Translations under genes and position numbers: made by a program
Notes under the pieces: model-generated
The model's input: the letters and a program-made list of their open reading frames with translations, nothing else
Database searches by the model: none
Told to the model about the DNA's origin: nothing
In this document: one piece after another, positions 10,560 to 21,853 of the stretch
Layout: the number at the start of each line of letters is the position of its first letter
Numbering within the stretch: position 1 is the stretch's first letter
Assembly (NCBI GenBank): GCA_022113835.1
Contig: JAILWY010000005.1
Span: 2,560,501 to 2,624,500, forward strand
DNA from: Atopsyche davidsoni
Lineage: Eukaryota > Arthropoda > Insecta > Trichoptera > Hydrobiosidae
Direction: 5' to 3'
DNA length: 64,000 bases

Positions 10560-11230
10560 ATTCTTGCCTTTCCTAAGATGAGGTTGTCGACAATTTCTCT
10601 GAGCATACACTCATGCTGAGCCAGTGAAAAATAGTGTAATGGGTCGCTGGATCCTTCTACTCCGCAGTTTTATATTTGAAAGAAAAATCTGCGTATTGCT
10701 GCTGCCCAATAGCATTCTTTACAAAATCCTTTACAAAAATATGGCGTTTAGATCTGATACTCTTTCTACAGCAAGCTGCAGAAACAATAGTAGGAGCCCC
10801 CATACCTCGACAAGGTACTTCCAGAGTACATCCTTCCACAATCATTCCAAGTCCACTCCTCCATTACCGATCCTTTACACAAGCTCAGGGTACAGAATGG
10901 CAGCCGTGCACAATGGGGGAGAGCGGGAAGGTTCATCAATCATCATCAATATTTAACAATAAATATTTGAATGGAGGAATGTCCCCCAAGGCGTGCCCCA
11001 GGCAGCCCTGTTTGGTGTAAGAACTCCGCGGTATTAATGTTAAAATTATGCGGTGTTCGTAGCAGCGCGTATTGATTCAATATATTTGTCATCGTTACGC
11101 TGGGACGGGAGGATGATTTGACATTTAAAAATTAAACTGAAGCTGCCTTGATAAAAAGAAGGAGTGGCTGTTGTCAGCGTTTTGTCTTTGTGCCAGCGGT
11201 GTGAGTGATGGGGGACTTACCGATAGGCGC
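10560..11230. other. mixed-composition island, no gene recognised
   Basis: Overlapping open frames of about 60-115 codons exist on both strands around 10624-11020, but none resembles a known family and they overlap each other. On the minus strand a strong donor TCG-GTAAGT (11215-11220) lies 9 bases after a good acceptor (TTATTTTCTCACAG). Confidence 0.3.
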
Positions 11231-11299
11231 TGTGAGAAAATAATATAATACTTGGGTGATTTCTGTTCACGTGGGAAATTATTCTTACTTGCATGCTGA

Positions 11300-12590
11300 A
11301 TGTTTGAAATGCCCTTCTACTGAAAAAAAAAATTGTTAAAATTAAACTGACGACAAATAATATAACAATTTGCTTTGATTTCATAGAAAAAATGATAAAA
11401 TGAATCTTAGAGTTTTTTTCCTATAGACATGATTTTTTTCAAACATTTGTAAGCTGAGACGCAAATGGGAAGAAAAAAATGCCATTTTCCATATATTATG
11501 TTTTAATATGAATTTAACGTATCTGTGGTTCAAGTATATAATTATTTACAAAACGATCATGGTGACTCACGCGAATATTGACTGTACTCCTGACTCACCT
11601 GAGGCTTGCACGTATTCATAACTGCAAACATTAGCGATATACCTGTCTGGAGGAAGTGAAAGTGAAATGAATCTCTATGGATGTACATTAAACAATAAGC
11701 ATTCCTTTTAAGTCTGATGGGCGTTAATATACGACAAGTCGTTCCGAATTACCGATGATATTTACCTAAGTCGAGATAATATCGATATAGCTGAAAGGTT
11801 AATATACCTGCTTGTTTTAAAGCGGAGTACTTAGTGTAATGATTAGAAGATTATTTAGTACCTGCGGGAATCCATCAAAAACTTTCTCGTCTGTGGTTCT
11901 GTTTTTTTTTAATATCACCAACGAGTTATCGTATTATCAAAAATAACTTACAAACAAATCACTTGTTTGTATAGAATAAGATAAGCTCATAATTTATTCA
12001 ATATTTTTTTATAAACTTTACATATTATATGAACGAAATTACACGCGTATGATTTTATTAAAACATACACTTTTTTAAATATATTTTTATAAGTTATTCC
12101 ACTTATATGTATAGTACCTACATAAAATCATTATGTTATTAAACATATACACTCAAAACCTAAGTGTGAATAAACATAATAAAAACGGAATTCATCGCTG
12201 AATGTGTCACATACTTAATTTGCTTAAAGCTTATGACATAAAATTTATATACAGCTTATGTTAAGATAAATGATTATCAGACGTATCTTAACACGATGTG
12301 ACAAAACACAAAAAATAAGCTTTTTTAACTGAAGATTCAATAGTATAATACGTTTTAAATATTTAATTAATTTTTATCAACTAAGTAGCAAATGTACTTT
12401 AATATTATTTTTCAGAATCTCAATAGAAGTGAGAGTATAGAAATTAATATTAAGCTGTTATGGTGTTGAGAAGTAAATGTGATCGTGTAACTCAACGCAG
12501 AATCGCCGCTAAAACTTTAAATATCTATATGTCTGATGCTTTTTTTTAAAAATATATTTATTAATTTCAAAAGAATAATAAATAGAAGTT
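11300..12590. other. mostly AT-rich DNA, no gene seen
   Basis: Nothing coding. A minus-strand acceptor (GCTAATGTTTGCAG) and donor (CAG-GTGAGTCAGG) bracket 23 bases at 11599-11621, possibly by chance. Confidence 0.4.
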
Positions 12591-12599
12591 TGTCAAAGA

Positions 12600-13020
12600 A
12601 CATAAATAAACCTTAAGCAGCTTAAGTCCTGAGCGACTCTTCGTCTCACACGATAGCCGCCTACCTTTAACTCGTTTTTTCACGCAATAAATGGAATCCG
12701 TGGCTACGAACTTCGCATCTGAAATTAGCCGCACAATAACCCGGAAACACGCGTAAAATCAAAACCCACAAACAATGTCTCTTATTAGCGGCCATCTTGT
12801 AAAATGGCGTGCGTAGCGAAATGGCATAAGCCGAATTGTCGACATATGGTCCGGGACACACAGATGTTCCGCAAAACGAAAAAGCGGGCCTTTTGTGCGC
12901 CGCGTAATAAAGAACCCGTGTAAAATGCAGCCACGGATCTCCTCTGGTTCATTGTGCAATGCCTATCTATAAAATAACACTAAATACTACTTCGGAGGGT
13001 GTTATCTGTGTGTGACAAGT
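12600..13020. other. GC-elevated island with paired Pho/YY1-type motifs
   Basis: GCGGCCATCTTGTAAAATGGCG at 12788-12809 contains two opposed GCCAT cores, the core bound by Pleiohomeotic/YY1. The surrounding 400 bases are unique-looking and GC-richer than the flanks. Short minus-strand frames here do not resemble proteins. Confidence 0.35.
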
Positions 13021-13190
13021 CACAAGTACAGTGCTGGATCTACGAACCAAATAATAATAATATTAATTTGCGTTTATCACAGTTGTGTCGAAACATAATA
13101 ATAACATCGTACTATATTATTTACACGCAGGTATTAAATTAATTTAAATTTCAATGGTCTGTTTAAACATAAATATATGTAATCACCATA

Positions 13191-13224
13191 AACAGACCAC
13201 CACCTGAAAAGGTGGTGGTCTGTT
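13191..13224. repeat. perfect 15-bp hairpin with GAAA loop
   Basis: AACAGACCACCACCT, then GAAA, then its exact reverse complement. A third partial copy of GGTCTGTTT lies at 13157-13165. It directly precedes a SINE copy. Function unknown. Confidence 0.8.
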
Positions 13225-13230
13225 ACGTAC

Positions 13231-13397
13231 TTATAGGATATGATTGTTAAACATTTTTGCTTAGTGCAAGTGATTCGTTGGTATAATTGGTAATGCACCC
13301 GCCATGTAAACTTGGAGATGTGGGTTCAAATCTTTTCTTAAGGGGTTTCTTTAATCAATTTTCAATATTTAAAAAAATGTACTTTATCATTATCAAC
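13231..13397 (+). mobile_element. tRNA-derived SINE copy 1
   Basis: An A-box-like TGGTATAATTGG and a B-box-like GGTTCAAATC, spaced as in a tRNA gene, lie within a unit that begins TATAGGATATGATTGTTAAA and ends TTTCTTTAATCAATTTTCAATATTT. The same unit recurs at 22951-23185, 36601-36806, 44411-44613 and 51834-52019. In this copy the sequence after the B box has diverged, and the tRNA-like 3' acceptor strand (CACAAATCAC) is lost. Confidence 0.8.
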
Positions 13398-13559
13398 CTG
13401 AAAAGGTATAATAAACGTTTGCGTGAAAAGTGTCAGAAGTCCCATATCTCATGTACTGTATACACGAATAGAGTATATATTAATATAATTAAAATTACAA
13501 TTAATATATTCGTATTATACAGGTTCATTAAAATGATGATAAAATAAAATGTGCAATAG

Positions 13560-13790
13560 TCCAACCCTGTAAATCACAGCCCCCATATTGCTACCCTAGC
13601 GAGGCCATTTACCATAGAGCTCTCGCCGCAGTACTAAATATTGTGACTGCCGATTCTGTCAATCGAGTCCGTCCTGGTGATGAATGAGCCTCGACGTGCG
13701 AGGACACGTGCACAAAGGTCTTCCACACCATTCAAGGTGCAGCATCCACCCACGCCTCCTTACCTACCTACATAGCTTCACAAACTGTTG
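13560..13790. other. GC-elevated unique island
   Basis: Unique-looking sequence with a GCCATTTACC motif and CACGTG-type E-box (GACACGTGCAC). Candidate regulatory element only. Confidence 0.3.
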
Positions 13791-14193
13791 AAATATATTT
13801 ACTGTAAACTTACAAAATCATAAACTCAAAAAAATTTCGTATTCGATGACTTTCTAATTCGAAAAAATTATTTCTGATTTTTTTTTAGAATTTTTGTCAT
13901 ATGCTTTCATATTTAATTTTAAGTCTTATCCCAAATGTTTGCTGAAAATATAACTGTTAAAACAGTACAGATCACATCGTTAAAACTGAAAATTAGATAT
14001 CATTATCGACACTATTTGCTAAAATTAGTTAATTTTCAAAATTATCGTCAGCTTTTTTAAAACATAAAATTGTTATCAATTATTAAAAAGAAGATTGTTA
14101 AATGTTAAGCTTCTGCTTCAGTTTTTGCGGTTTCCAATTAACGTGTCGATCTTAGCGTTTTTGATTAATGCCAGCCAATTTTAATAAACAGAA

Positions 14194-14436
14194 ATGATAG
14201 GTCAGTTAACGTTTCAAACAGAATTCATGCATAAATTTGATGATTTTTATATTTTTGTTTCTGAGTTTATAGTTATAAGTGAAAACGTGTCACAATATTT
14301 ATACATATTCTATAGATCACCGTGGGATTATTTTGATCTAACAAATTATTTGATGAAAAATAATTATAGGCTAGGTTATTTATTAGTATTGTTTATATTT
14401 GTTATAATAATATTCAGGTGTTTCAAAAATAAATAA
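14194..14436 (+). CDS. hypothetical 80-codon ORF with C-terminal hydrophobic segment
   Basis: Opens at ATG (ACAGAAATG, A at -3) and ends in a strongly hydrophobic stretch (LGYLLVLFIFVIIIF) followed by basic residues, as in a tail-anchored membrane peptide. AATAAA overlaps the stop. I recognise no family. In DNA this AT-rich, hydrophobic Phe/Ile/Leu runs arise by chance, so it is probably not a gene. Confidence 0.15.
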   Translation: MIGQLTFQTEFMHKFDDFYIFVSEFIVISENVSQYLYIFYRSPWDYFDLTNYLMKNNYRLGYLLVLFIFVIIIFRCFKNK

Positions 14437-14439
14437 ATA

Positions 14440-14930
14440 ATATTGAAATTTAAATTAATATTTTTTTATTGTGTATTTTGTTATATGTGGCATTATGAAA
14501 CGTTATATCTAATATAGCTACAAAAACTAACATTAATTTGAAATTTTCTTCTACCACAGTAAAATAAGTCTGAGCCAATTACTAAAATCTTTTAGGGTTT
14601 GAATATAAATTCTCTAATCTTAGGATTAAACTGCTAAGCTTTAAAGCAACTAAACCATTTTCAATAGAAACCACAATTAATTTATTTTTGCTCAATTTAC
14701 ATATTGCTTTAAAGTTCTACATATCAAATTTTAAAAATAATGCTTTGTGTACGAAATTCATTTAAGACCCTTTGCGTTTTCATTATTTAGTTTTGGTTCG
14801 CAAACTTACGAGCGAATTAAATTTTATAATCACAGACCGCTTAAATGGGTAGTTAATTAAGACAATTTGCACTTTCTGGGGTTTGATTTGCGTGATCAGA
14901 TTGCAAGTGAATTCGATTCAATATTTTGGT
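14440..14930. other. AT-rich DNA, nothing seen
   Basis: No repeats or coding signal recognised. Confidence 0.5.
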
Positions 14931-14939
14931 AATGCTGTT

Positions 14940-15070
14940 ATGCCTGAGAAAAAATATTAGCCACTCGTAAAAGGTGGGACTCCCATAAATCAGCTATGAT
15001 AGGAGAGGTCTCCGTGTTGATTCAGTGAGAACCGCCATTGGGCCGGAGATTTATTGCGAATAAACTAATA
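14940..15070. other. small GC-elevated island
   Basis: Unique-looking sequence around GGTGGGACTCCC and CCGCCATTGGGCCGG. Possible regulatory element. Confidence 0.25.
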
Positions 15071-15714
15071 AAAAGATAATTAGATAGACGGATACGAAAT
15101 CTCCAATAAATGTGTTTACTGCGTCACACGTAGGAATAAATATTATTCTTTACTAATTAAGAATCACAATATTATTTCTCAAAAAATACGTTTGACTAAA
15201 ATATTTTATTATTTCCAAGTACCATAATTTTCTTTGTTGGTTTCATTGGATGTAATTATTTTTTTCTGCTTGGGTCAAATAATGTTGGCATACTTATAAA
15301 TAACATAAATCTGAATTTCTTTGTCTCGTAGAGTTCACATAGATTTAATTTAAAATAAATAATTTATTTTCTCTTTGTTCAAACTAGTTTGCGCAATTTA
15401 TAAAATAAAAAGCGTCAGCCTCATAAATAAGAAAGTTTTACATTAATTTTTTTTTGTTCTGTGTGAGGTTTTCGCATTTAAATTTTACCAATAATTGTAT
15501 TGATTCAAATGACATATAAAACAATAGCATTGGAATTTTAACGAACCGCAATCCGTCCTTTTCAACAAGTACAAACAATGCAACTAGCTGTAAATTTCAC
15601 TCATTATGCTTAACAACCACAAATACAAGCGTAAAAAACTAGCATTGTAAAGATGCAATCAATCAAAAGGAAGTTTGCCATCATTCACAATTTCAGAACA
15701 ATCCTACCATAGCT

Positions 15715-15930
15715 ACTTACCGACCAAAAACAATCCGAGCCAGCGGTTCGATCGGAACGTGCTGCGTTGAGGCTGTCGGTAAAAACCGGCCAAGATGGCT
15801 GTCACAAAATGGCCGGTACAATGTCTCCAGTGTGGAGTGTTTTTCCAGCTTCTTTGAGATGCAAAACTGGGGGCCGTCAGAAAAGTTTCCGAGCTAAATA
15901 GACGGGCGACAGACGAACTCGCCCCGTGCG
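15715..15930 (-). other. GC-elevated island with YY1-type motifs and a minus-strand splice donor; candidate upstream 5' exon
   Basis: On the minus strand the island ends at TTTTTGGTCG-GTAAGTAGC, a near-consensus donor (donor bases 15715-15720). Just upstream on that strand are GGCCATTTTGTG and GCCATCTTGGCC, YY1/Pho-type motifs often seen at promoters. The Toll gene is on the same strand 10.5 kb downstream, so this could be its non-coding first exon. That is inference from position and splice signals only. Confidence 0.3.
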
Positions 15931-16539
15931 ATACTTGCTGACGAAGTTTTACAATTTATACTAACTTAGATGTGCAGTAAACATACCTGTCGTTAAACTT
16001 AATTATAAATACATTAATGTGTAAAATTTAATATGTGAGCCAAAACCGGAATCCTAGTGCCATTTGCGCAAGTTTACAGTAGAAACAAAAAAAAATTTCA
16101 AAACATAATTTAGTAAATATATCACCGGTTCAACCAGTACAAATTTAATTATTTTTTTATGAACCCCGGCATTTTAAAAATTTTTCTAGTAAAAGTGCCT
16201 TTAATTATCGATTTTCCTCACAACATCGACTTTTTAATTATATATATATATTGTAAAACTAGCCACCATATAATAAAATTTGTTTTAAGAAAACATACCA
16301 AAGCTTGAATTAATGGGACATTATAACATTTTTTTATTTACCATAATGGTTGCTATTTGTTTAGATATAACTTATAATAAATTATCTCTAGTCTAGTATA
16401 TCCAAAGAGATTAGCGATAAAATTTATTGACTGTAGCCCCAACCCTTTGACAAAAAAAAAAACCATCCCCAGATATGCACGAAATTCATCAACTCCCCTG
16501 ACAATAACAGCCCGAAACAATAAATTAAAAAAACAATTT

Positions 16540-16716
16540 ATTCGAGTTGCAACACCGAGCACAGATATAGCCTGCCCCCGTTTGGAACTCAAACGCGTTC
16601 TTCGCATTGTTGTCACCGTGGATAATTCGCATTGTGCCTCCGACAGCGCTGTGGGAAAGACATGCCTGCCAGAGGCCCAGGCCGGCGATCATGACCGGTG
16701 ATGGAAGGTTCTAGAA
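16540..16716. other. GC-elevated island, left half, split by a hAT-type element
   Basis: Unique-looking GC-richer sequence that continues at 17135-17290 after the inserted element. Candidate regulatory DNA interrupted by transposition. Confidence 0.35.
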
Positions 16717-17134
16717 CAGTACTTCTCAAAGTGGTCCCTACGGACCCCAGGGGGTCCCTGGGATCATTCAGGGGGTCCTTAGAAAATTCAAATCGATTTT
16801 GGGGTCCCTGAACTACGTCAGGGGGTCCGTGCAAGGTTTAATACAAAATTAAAAAAGTGTGACATATTTTTATTAACATGGAAGTTAAAATAAATAACAA
16901 TGAATACATTATTGGCGATTTTTACATCCTAAGTAAAATATAAATATAGACAGGTGCATAAAATAAAAGTAATAACAGGCATCGCGGTGAGTCAGGTAGT
17001 TTAATACGTAATAGAGTCGATACTTGCACCAACTAGTCTATAATATGAATTTATGTAGTTTTTCACCTAGGGTCCGTAGGCAAGTTTTGACTATGAAAAG
17101 GGGTCGGTGGGCCAAAAGAGTTTGAGAGCCACTG
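16717..17134. mobile_element. non-autonomous hAT-type element with perfect 8-bp target duplication
   Basis: The element starts CAGTACTTCTCAAAGTGG and ends GAGTTTGAGAGCCACTG, terminal inverted repeats of hAT type. It is bounded on both sides by the same 8 bases, TTCTAGAA (16709-16716 and 17135-17142), the length hAT transposases make. The left part repeats GGGGTCC-type blocks (AGGGGGTCC three times). There is no transposase frame, so it was mobilised in trans. Confidence 0.92.
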
Positions 17135-17142
17135 TTCTAGAA

Positions 17143-17290
17143 GGATACGGCAACACAAAGGAATCTCCATATCTATGCACGGCTCTCTTGATCGCTGACG
17201 GCCTACAATTTTTAGCGAATGATTTGCATGATAAACACGACTTTTTGACACTTTTGTTGACGCGTCTTGCTCTCATTCTCAGAGGCGCTC
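17143..17290. other. GC-elevated island, right half after the hAT-type insertion
   Basis: Continues the unique sequence seen at 16540-16716. Nothing coding recognised. Confidence 0.3.
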
Positions 17291-17519
17291 CTTCAAAATT
17301 CTTTTGTTAACGATCAATGAAAAAATAAATATGTTTAATTTCAATAAAACGCTGTGTCCTTCAATACAATAATAACAACTAAATGCAATCAAAAAGTTTT
17401 TTTGTAATTTCTTTAAAATATATTTATTGATGACTACTTGCATGAAACTTCTGTACAGTATAATACCAAAACCATATGTTACACAGTGGCTGAATTTAGT
17501 TGAAGAAGTCACGAAACTG

Positions 17520-17720
17520 TTCAACAAGGTTTACAGATTTGCACGGGAGGCAAATTAATATTGTACACTGTGCGAGTATACAATATTGCACGCCACTGGT
17601 GTGGGCGGGGAGATCCTATACAGGGTGTTTCAGAAAGGCGGCCGGCCCGCCCGCAGATGTGCCCAGACGTCTCCGCGATGATACGCCTGGCTACTGCGAA
17701 GCCTTGATTGACACAAAGGC
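17520..17720. other. GC-elevated island with short inverted repeat
   Basis: Contains AATATTGTA ... TACAATATT (9-bp arms, 17559-17588 region) followed by a GC-rich stretch (GGCGGCCGGCCCGCCCGC). Unassigned. Confidence 0.3.
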
Positions 17721-17789
17721 ATACACGCAAAATATACATTCACTTCTCCGACACATTGGATGTACTTTGCGGCAAGCAAAATAATTTTT

Positions 17790-18770
17790 CACGCTCCGTG
17801 TAACTACCTGCATAACACCAAAAACGATTTTTTGCTAATGTACTAAACAAAGAGTTATAGTTTTGTAAGCGTAAAAGTTATGAACACTCAGCCAGCTTAT
17901 TTAATTAAATATTTGATATAAATATATTCTCAAGTATTCAGAATTTTTTTGCTTGCAATTTATTCACACTAGATGTGAACAATCATTTTATTTTTCAGCC
18001 ATGTTGAAAGGAATACGCCTTCTCCGCGATTGCCAGGAGGTATTGTTTTGAGAATCACTCTCAAATTCCAGCTAGTGATTAAATAAAATATGATACACGT
18101 TTTTAATTTACCAACCATGCATCTAGCCCAAATTCAATAACATTCCGTTTAAACATATTTTAAGTTAATTTAAACCTAGACAGTACGCTCTGCCGCGCTT
18201 GCTCATTGGGGCATGCATTCTGTAATTTTAATGGATGTCTTCATAAACACGAAATTAATTTACTCGAGTAATTAAAAACGAAAACACGGTTCGGAGTGGA
18301 TCGGAAATAAACAGGGTTACTAAAACTCATTATGTATTACTAATAAATCTAACGCTTAACTTATTTATACTTGTCATCTTCAATTCACCAGGTCTGATGG
18401 GTCAGTATTTTGTGCGTGCAGATATGTGACATATCAGATCACGTAAATCGAATATGCCAGGAATAACTAAGCGTAGCGTTGTTTGTGTGTGGCGTTGTAT
18501 TTCTACTTGATTTTATGCTTTCCTTTAGAAATCATTGAGATATCAATATGGATAGTATAACGATATACCACATAAGTGAGTACCTTCCTATTTAACAAAT
18601 TTCAGGAGCTGTAGATTATTAACAATTCAAATAGTCTTTTCACAATTTCTTTCTCTCAAGGTTTATACATATATATATTTCATTTTCAATAAATAACGTT
18701 ACATAAATAATAGAACAGCTCTAAATAAGCACTTGATAACGAAATGGCAAATCAGCATGTACCTACCCAC
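17790..18770. other. AT-rich DNA, nothing recognised
   Basis: No coding signal and no recognised repeat. A few GC-richer patches near 18180-18240 and 18390-18490 are unassigned. Confidence 0.45.
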
Positions 18771-18779
18771 CTAATTATA

Positions 18780-19110
18780 AGTAAACTGGTTGCCGAGTTT
18801 CGAGCAAGACTGACCTATCGTATGGCCGGGAATTCGTAATATTCCGTCATGAACAAATCACGAGGTACAAGGAAAAGGTGGAATCGCTTAATAGCTCTTC
18901 CGTTTCACTCGGCAACGTTTTTTTAAAGGCTCGAGTCTTGTTTTATCATTGATGCCAAGAGCTTTTCAAAGATTTCTGATGTTGCATTCGCTCGCCACGC
19001 CATTGTCTTGTTAGGGATTTGCTTGTTATTAATATTGAGTGGAATTATTGCTGGCCAACTTCGGGGAAAGGGTTCATTATATGGTTTATCAAAAGAAAAA
19101 CAACCCATTT
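18780..19110. other. moderately GC-elevated unique island
   Basis: Unique-looking sequence (for example GGTTGCCGAGTTTCGAGCAAG). The short minus-strand frame at 18923-19108 resembles no family. Confidence 0.25.
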
Positions 19111-19119
19111 GAATGCAGG

Positions 19120-20860
19120 ATACAATGAAATATACGTGCTAGATTTTATTTTTAATCGCATTTTAGAATGCTTACTTTTGTGCATTGTTTTTTAGGAAAT
19201 CATAAATGTGCAATACTTGACTGTTACAGTCGATACACACGATTTATTGATTTTTAGATTGTAGATGTAATTGATTAGATGTTTCGTTTTGCAATTGTCA
19301 AGCTAAAGTTGGTATACAAGATACAAAATCTGTTCCACAATCCATTATATTATCAAAATTTCATCATATACACAAAAGTACACATTTTATATGTTATTTT
19401 TATAGCCAAATAAAGCAATGAAACTTAATGATGATAATTTCATTAAAATAAAATATATATTAATTAATTTTTTTCAACCTCAAATTATAAATATCCTTTC
19501 CTAGCTGCCATTCCATTCCCACGTATGAAAAATTTGCAAGTCAATACCTTTATAATTATCCCAACACCTTTTTAAAATTATAGTATCAATATCCCCCCTA
19601 AGCACTGTCATTATTATAGCAAAAAATGTACTAATAACTAATTCCGCGTAAGAAGGTTATAAATATGTCGAAAATCGGTACCGGAAATTCCGCTTATATG
19701 TAGCCCCTACTTGCGAGTCAAAAATACTCTAATTGCTACAATTTTATTTTGATTTATAACGGGAAGTAAAATATTCAATAAAAATATTATAACAACAAAA
19801 AAATCAATTACTCGTTTTAATCAGAATCAGAATCATAAACAGTTTTGTCGACAAAACATCGTAAACAAAGGTCGGCTGTCGATTGTGTTACAAAGTGTAT
19901 AAGCCGTTTAAGACAATTTACGCTATAATAAAGTTTTTTTTTTTAATTTTATACTATCAGCATTAATCCAGTTCCAAAGTTATTATTTATGTACCGATAT
20001 TCGAATCCGAAGGCTTTCAGAAATGTAATAATTTAAGCGTAATTTTATACACAGGGTCATTGACAGGCATGGTTGTTGAATTAACAGTACCGCTGTTTGG
20101 ATAATGTGAATAAAACTCGAGCAGGTTGTAATTAAATCAATAGTCAAATATTGATTTAAGATTATAAGGAAGAAATAATAATTAATTATTATCGTTATTA
20201 ACATTGGTTAAGCGAGTCGAAAGAATAACCCAAGATAACCAACTGAAAATTGATGTTGTTAATTTTTATTGCAGCCCAAAGTCAATAGATTATATAATAT
20301 TATTAAGCTTAAGAGATCATTATGTTCAACGTTCTTAACTTTTATCTGCAAAAAACTTGGTAAAATTTAATATGATTAAGATTTTATAAAAAATGTTACT
20401 GGATTATTTGATCGATGGGACCGGACAGAAAACTGACATTTGTTTTTTAAATAATTTTAATACAAAAATAAATAACGACCTTTGTATTTTTGAAGTGTTA
20501 CAGCTTGCATATTTTTATATTTTATCTCTTAAAGTTTTTATTTATGAATATTTATGAGTTTTTAATGTAAACATTTTTATATAATTATTTTTTTAAAAGG
20601 TGTCATAAAATCAAAAGGCAATAATTGTTCACAATATATTAGAAATAAATTGGTTAAATATAACCTTAACAATGCATTTATAAAAAAATGCTACAAATAC
20701 TTTTCGAACCGCATTACGCTTTGGAAACGCGCTGCGGAGCAATCCAAAACCTGATCAAGCCTAAAAACATCAAAAAAACATTATGAAAGCTCTGAAAACT
20801 AAAAAGTATGCATTTAAATAATTAATGTTTCGTTTTGAATACAGCTTACCGTGAATTTAC
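19120..20860. other. AT-rich DNA, no gene seen
   Basis: Only short chance frames. No recognised repeats. Confidence 0.5.
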
Positions 20861-20869
20861 ATATTTGGC

Positions 20870-21010
20870 AACTTAGTGCAAACCTGCCGTAGCTCCGCCC
20901 ATGTCACGCACAGGTGAGCAGTTCTTTACGCCTTTATTCGGTCAACCATTAGTACCTGGCCATCAAAAGCTGGTCGTATTCCACCTGGGCCAAAAATACA
21001 GCCAAAGCTT
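20870..21010. other. GC-elevated island with CAGGTG and CACCTG E-boxes
   Basis: CACAGGTGAGCAG and CCACCTGGGCC lie 70 bases apart in otherwise AT-rich DNA. Candidate enhancer bound by bHLH or Snail/ZEB-type factors; not proven. Confidence 0.3.
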
Positions 21011-21604
21011 AGCAATGCAGTTCTATGCAATACATAATAACATAACTTCATAATGGATTTATTGGTAAGAAAATTAATGATGCTTAAGCATGTCCAAGTA
21101 TTTTTTCAGTTGATAATTTGTTCAATACTATAAAAAAAATTCCCTCATGGTTCAAATATAAAATACTCTATAAATTAATACATGTGAATTAAAAGTTTTA
21201 TAGTCAACTTGTGATTTTATTTATTTTTTTATGAATGTAAGATTTTTGATTGTCGATTCTTATTTCCCCCTTTAGCTGCATTCTCAGTTCTAACGTTTAA
21301 TGCATACCGTCGATAATAAATTATTAACCGATTTTTTAGAAATTTAAATGCTTTATTATTAACATCCGTACACACATAAACAAAAATATATATGAACTCA
21401 ATATCAACAAAAGTAGTTCACAATTCCCAGTTCCCAGCACGGCGTAGTGTAGGATCTAGAGCCGAAGAGCACGATCACCGGTCACAATAATAAAACCATC
21501 GGTACCCCTGTACCTCCGGCTCCATAAATTCCCCAAAAATTACACATGGAGACGCATGCGTGGCTTATTTTACCTGTCGAACAGGTAGCCCGTCCGTGGC
21601 CCGC

Positions 21605-21853
21605 TCGGCCAGCGGCCAATTACGTTGTTTATATAGCGGCGGGCGATGCGGTCAGACTGAACTCGAGCCGTACACAATGCCTTGGGAGAGAAAGATGAGA
21701 TGCCCTTGCAGAGTAGTCTGGTGTATTTTGTCAACAAACAATCCTGAGGTTTTCGAGGAAATTTTATGTAGAGCAAAGCGACTTGAGATTTACGGGAGCT
21801 TAGTGCTTTGTGAAGGTTTTTGGAGGGATATTGTACTTTTGATGTGAGGTAAG
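21605..21853 (+). promoter_or_regulatory. candidate core promoter and first exon (TATA, CCAAT, splice donor)
   Basis: CCAAT at 21616-21620, TATATAG at 21630-21636 and an initiator-like TCAGACT at 21652-21658 lie upstream of ACACAATG (A at -3), which opens a 57-codon frame. The frame stops at TGA one base before G-GTAAGTAG, a consensus donor at 21849. The parts are in the right order for a small first exon. The TATA-initiator spacing (24) is shorter than usual and the peptide resembles nothing I know. Confidence 0.25.

Noticed and set aside
10624..11020. Overlapping plus- and minus-strand frames of 60-115 codons as a gene or transposase fragment
   Set aside because: Three overlapping frames cannot all be real and none carries a recognisable motif.
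17610..17640. Transposon end suggested by TACAGGGTGTTTCAGAAA
   Set aside because: This motif resembles termini of some insect DNA elements, but no mirrored end was found nearby.
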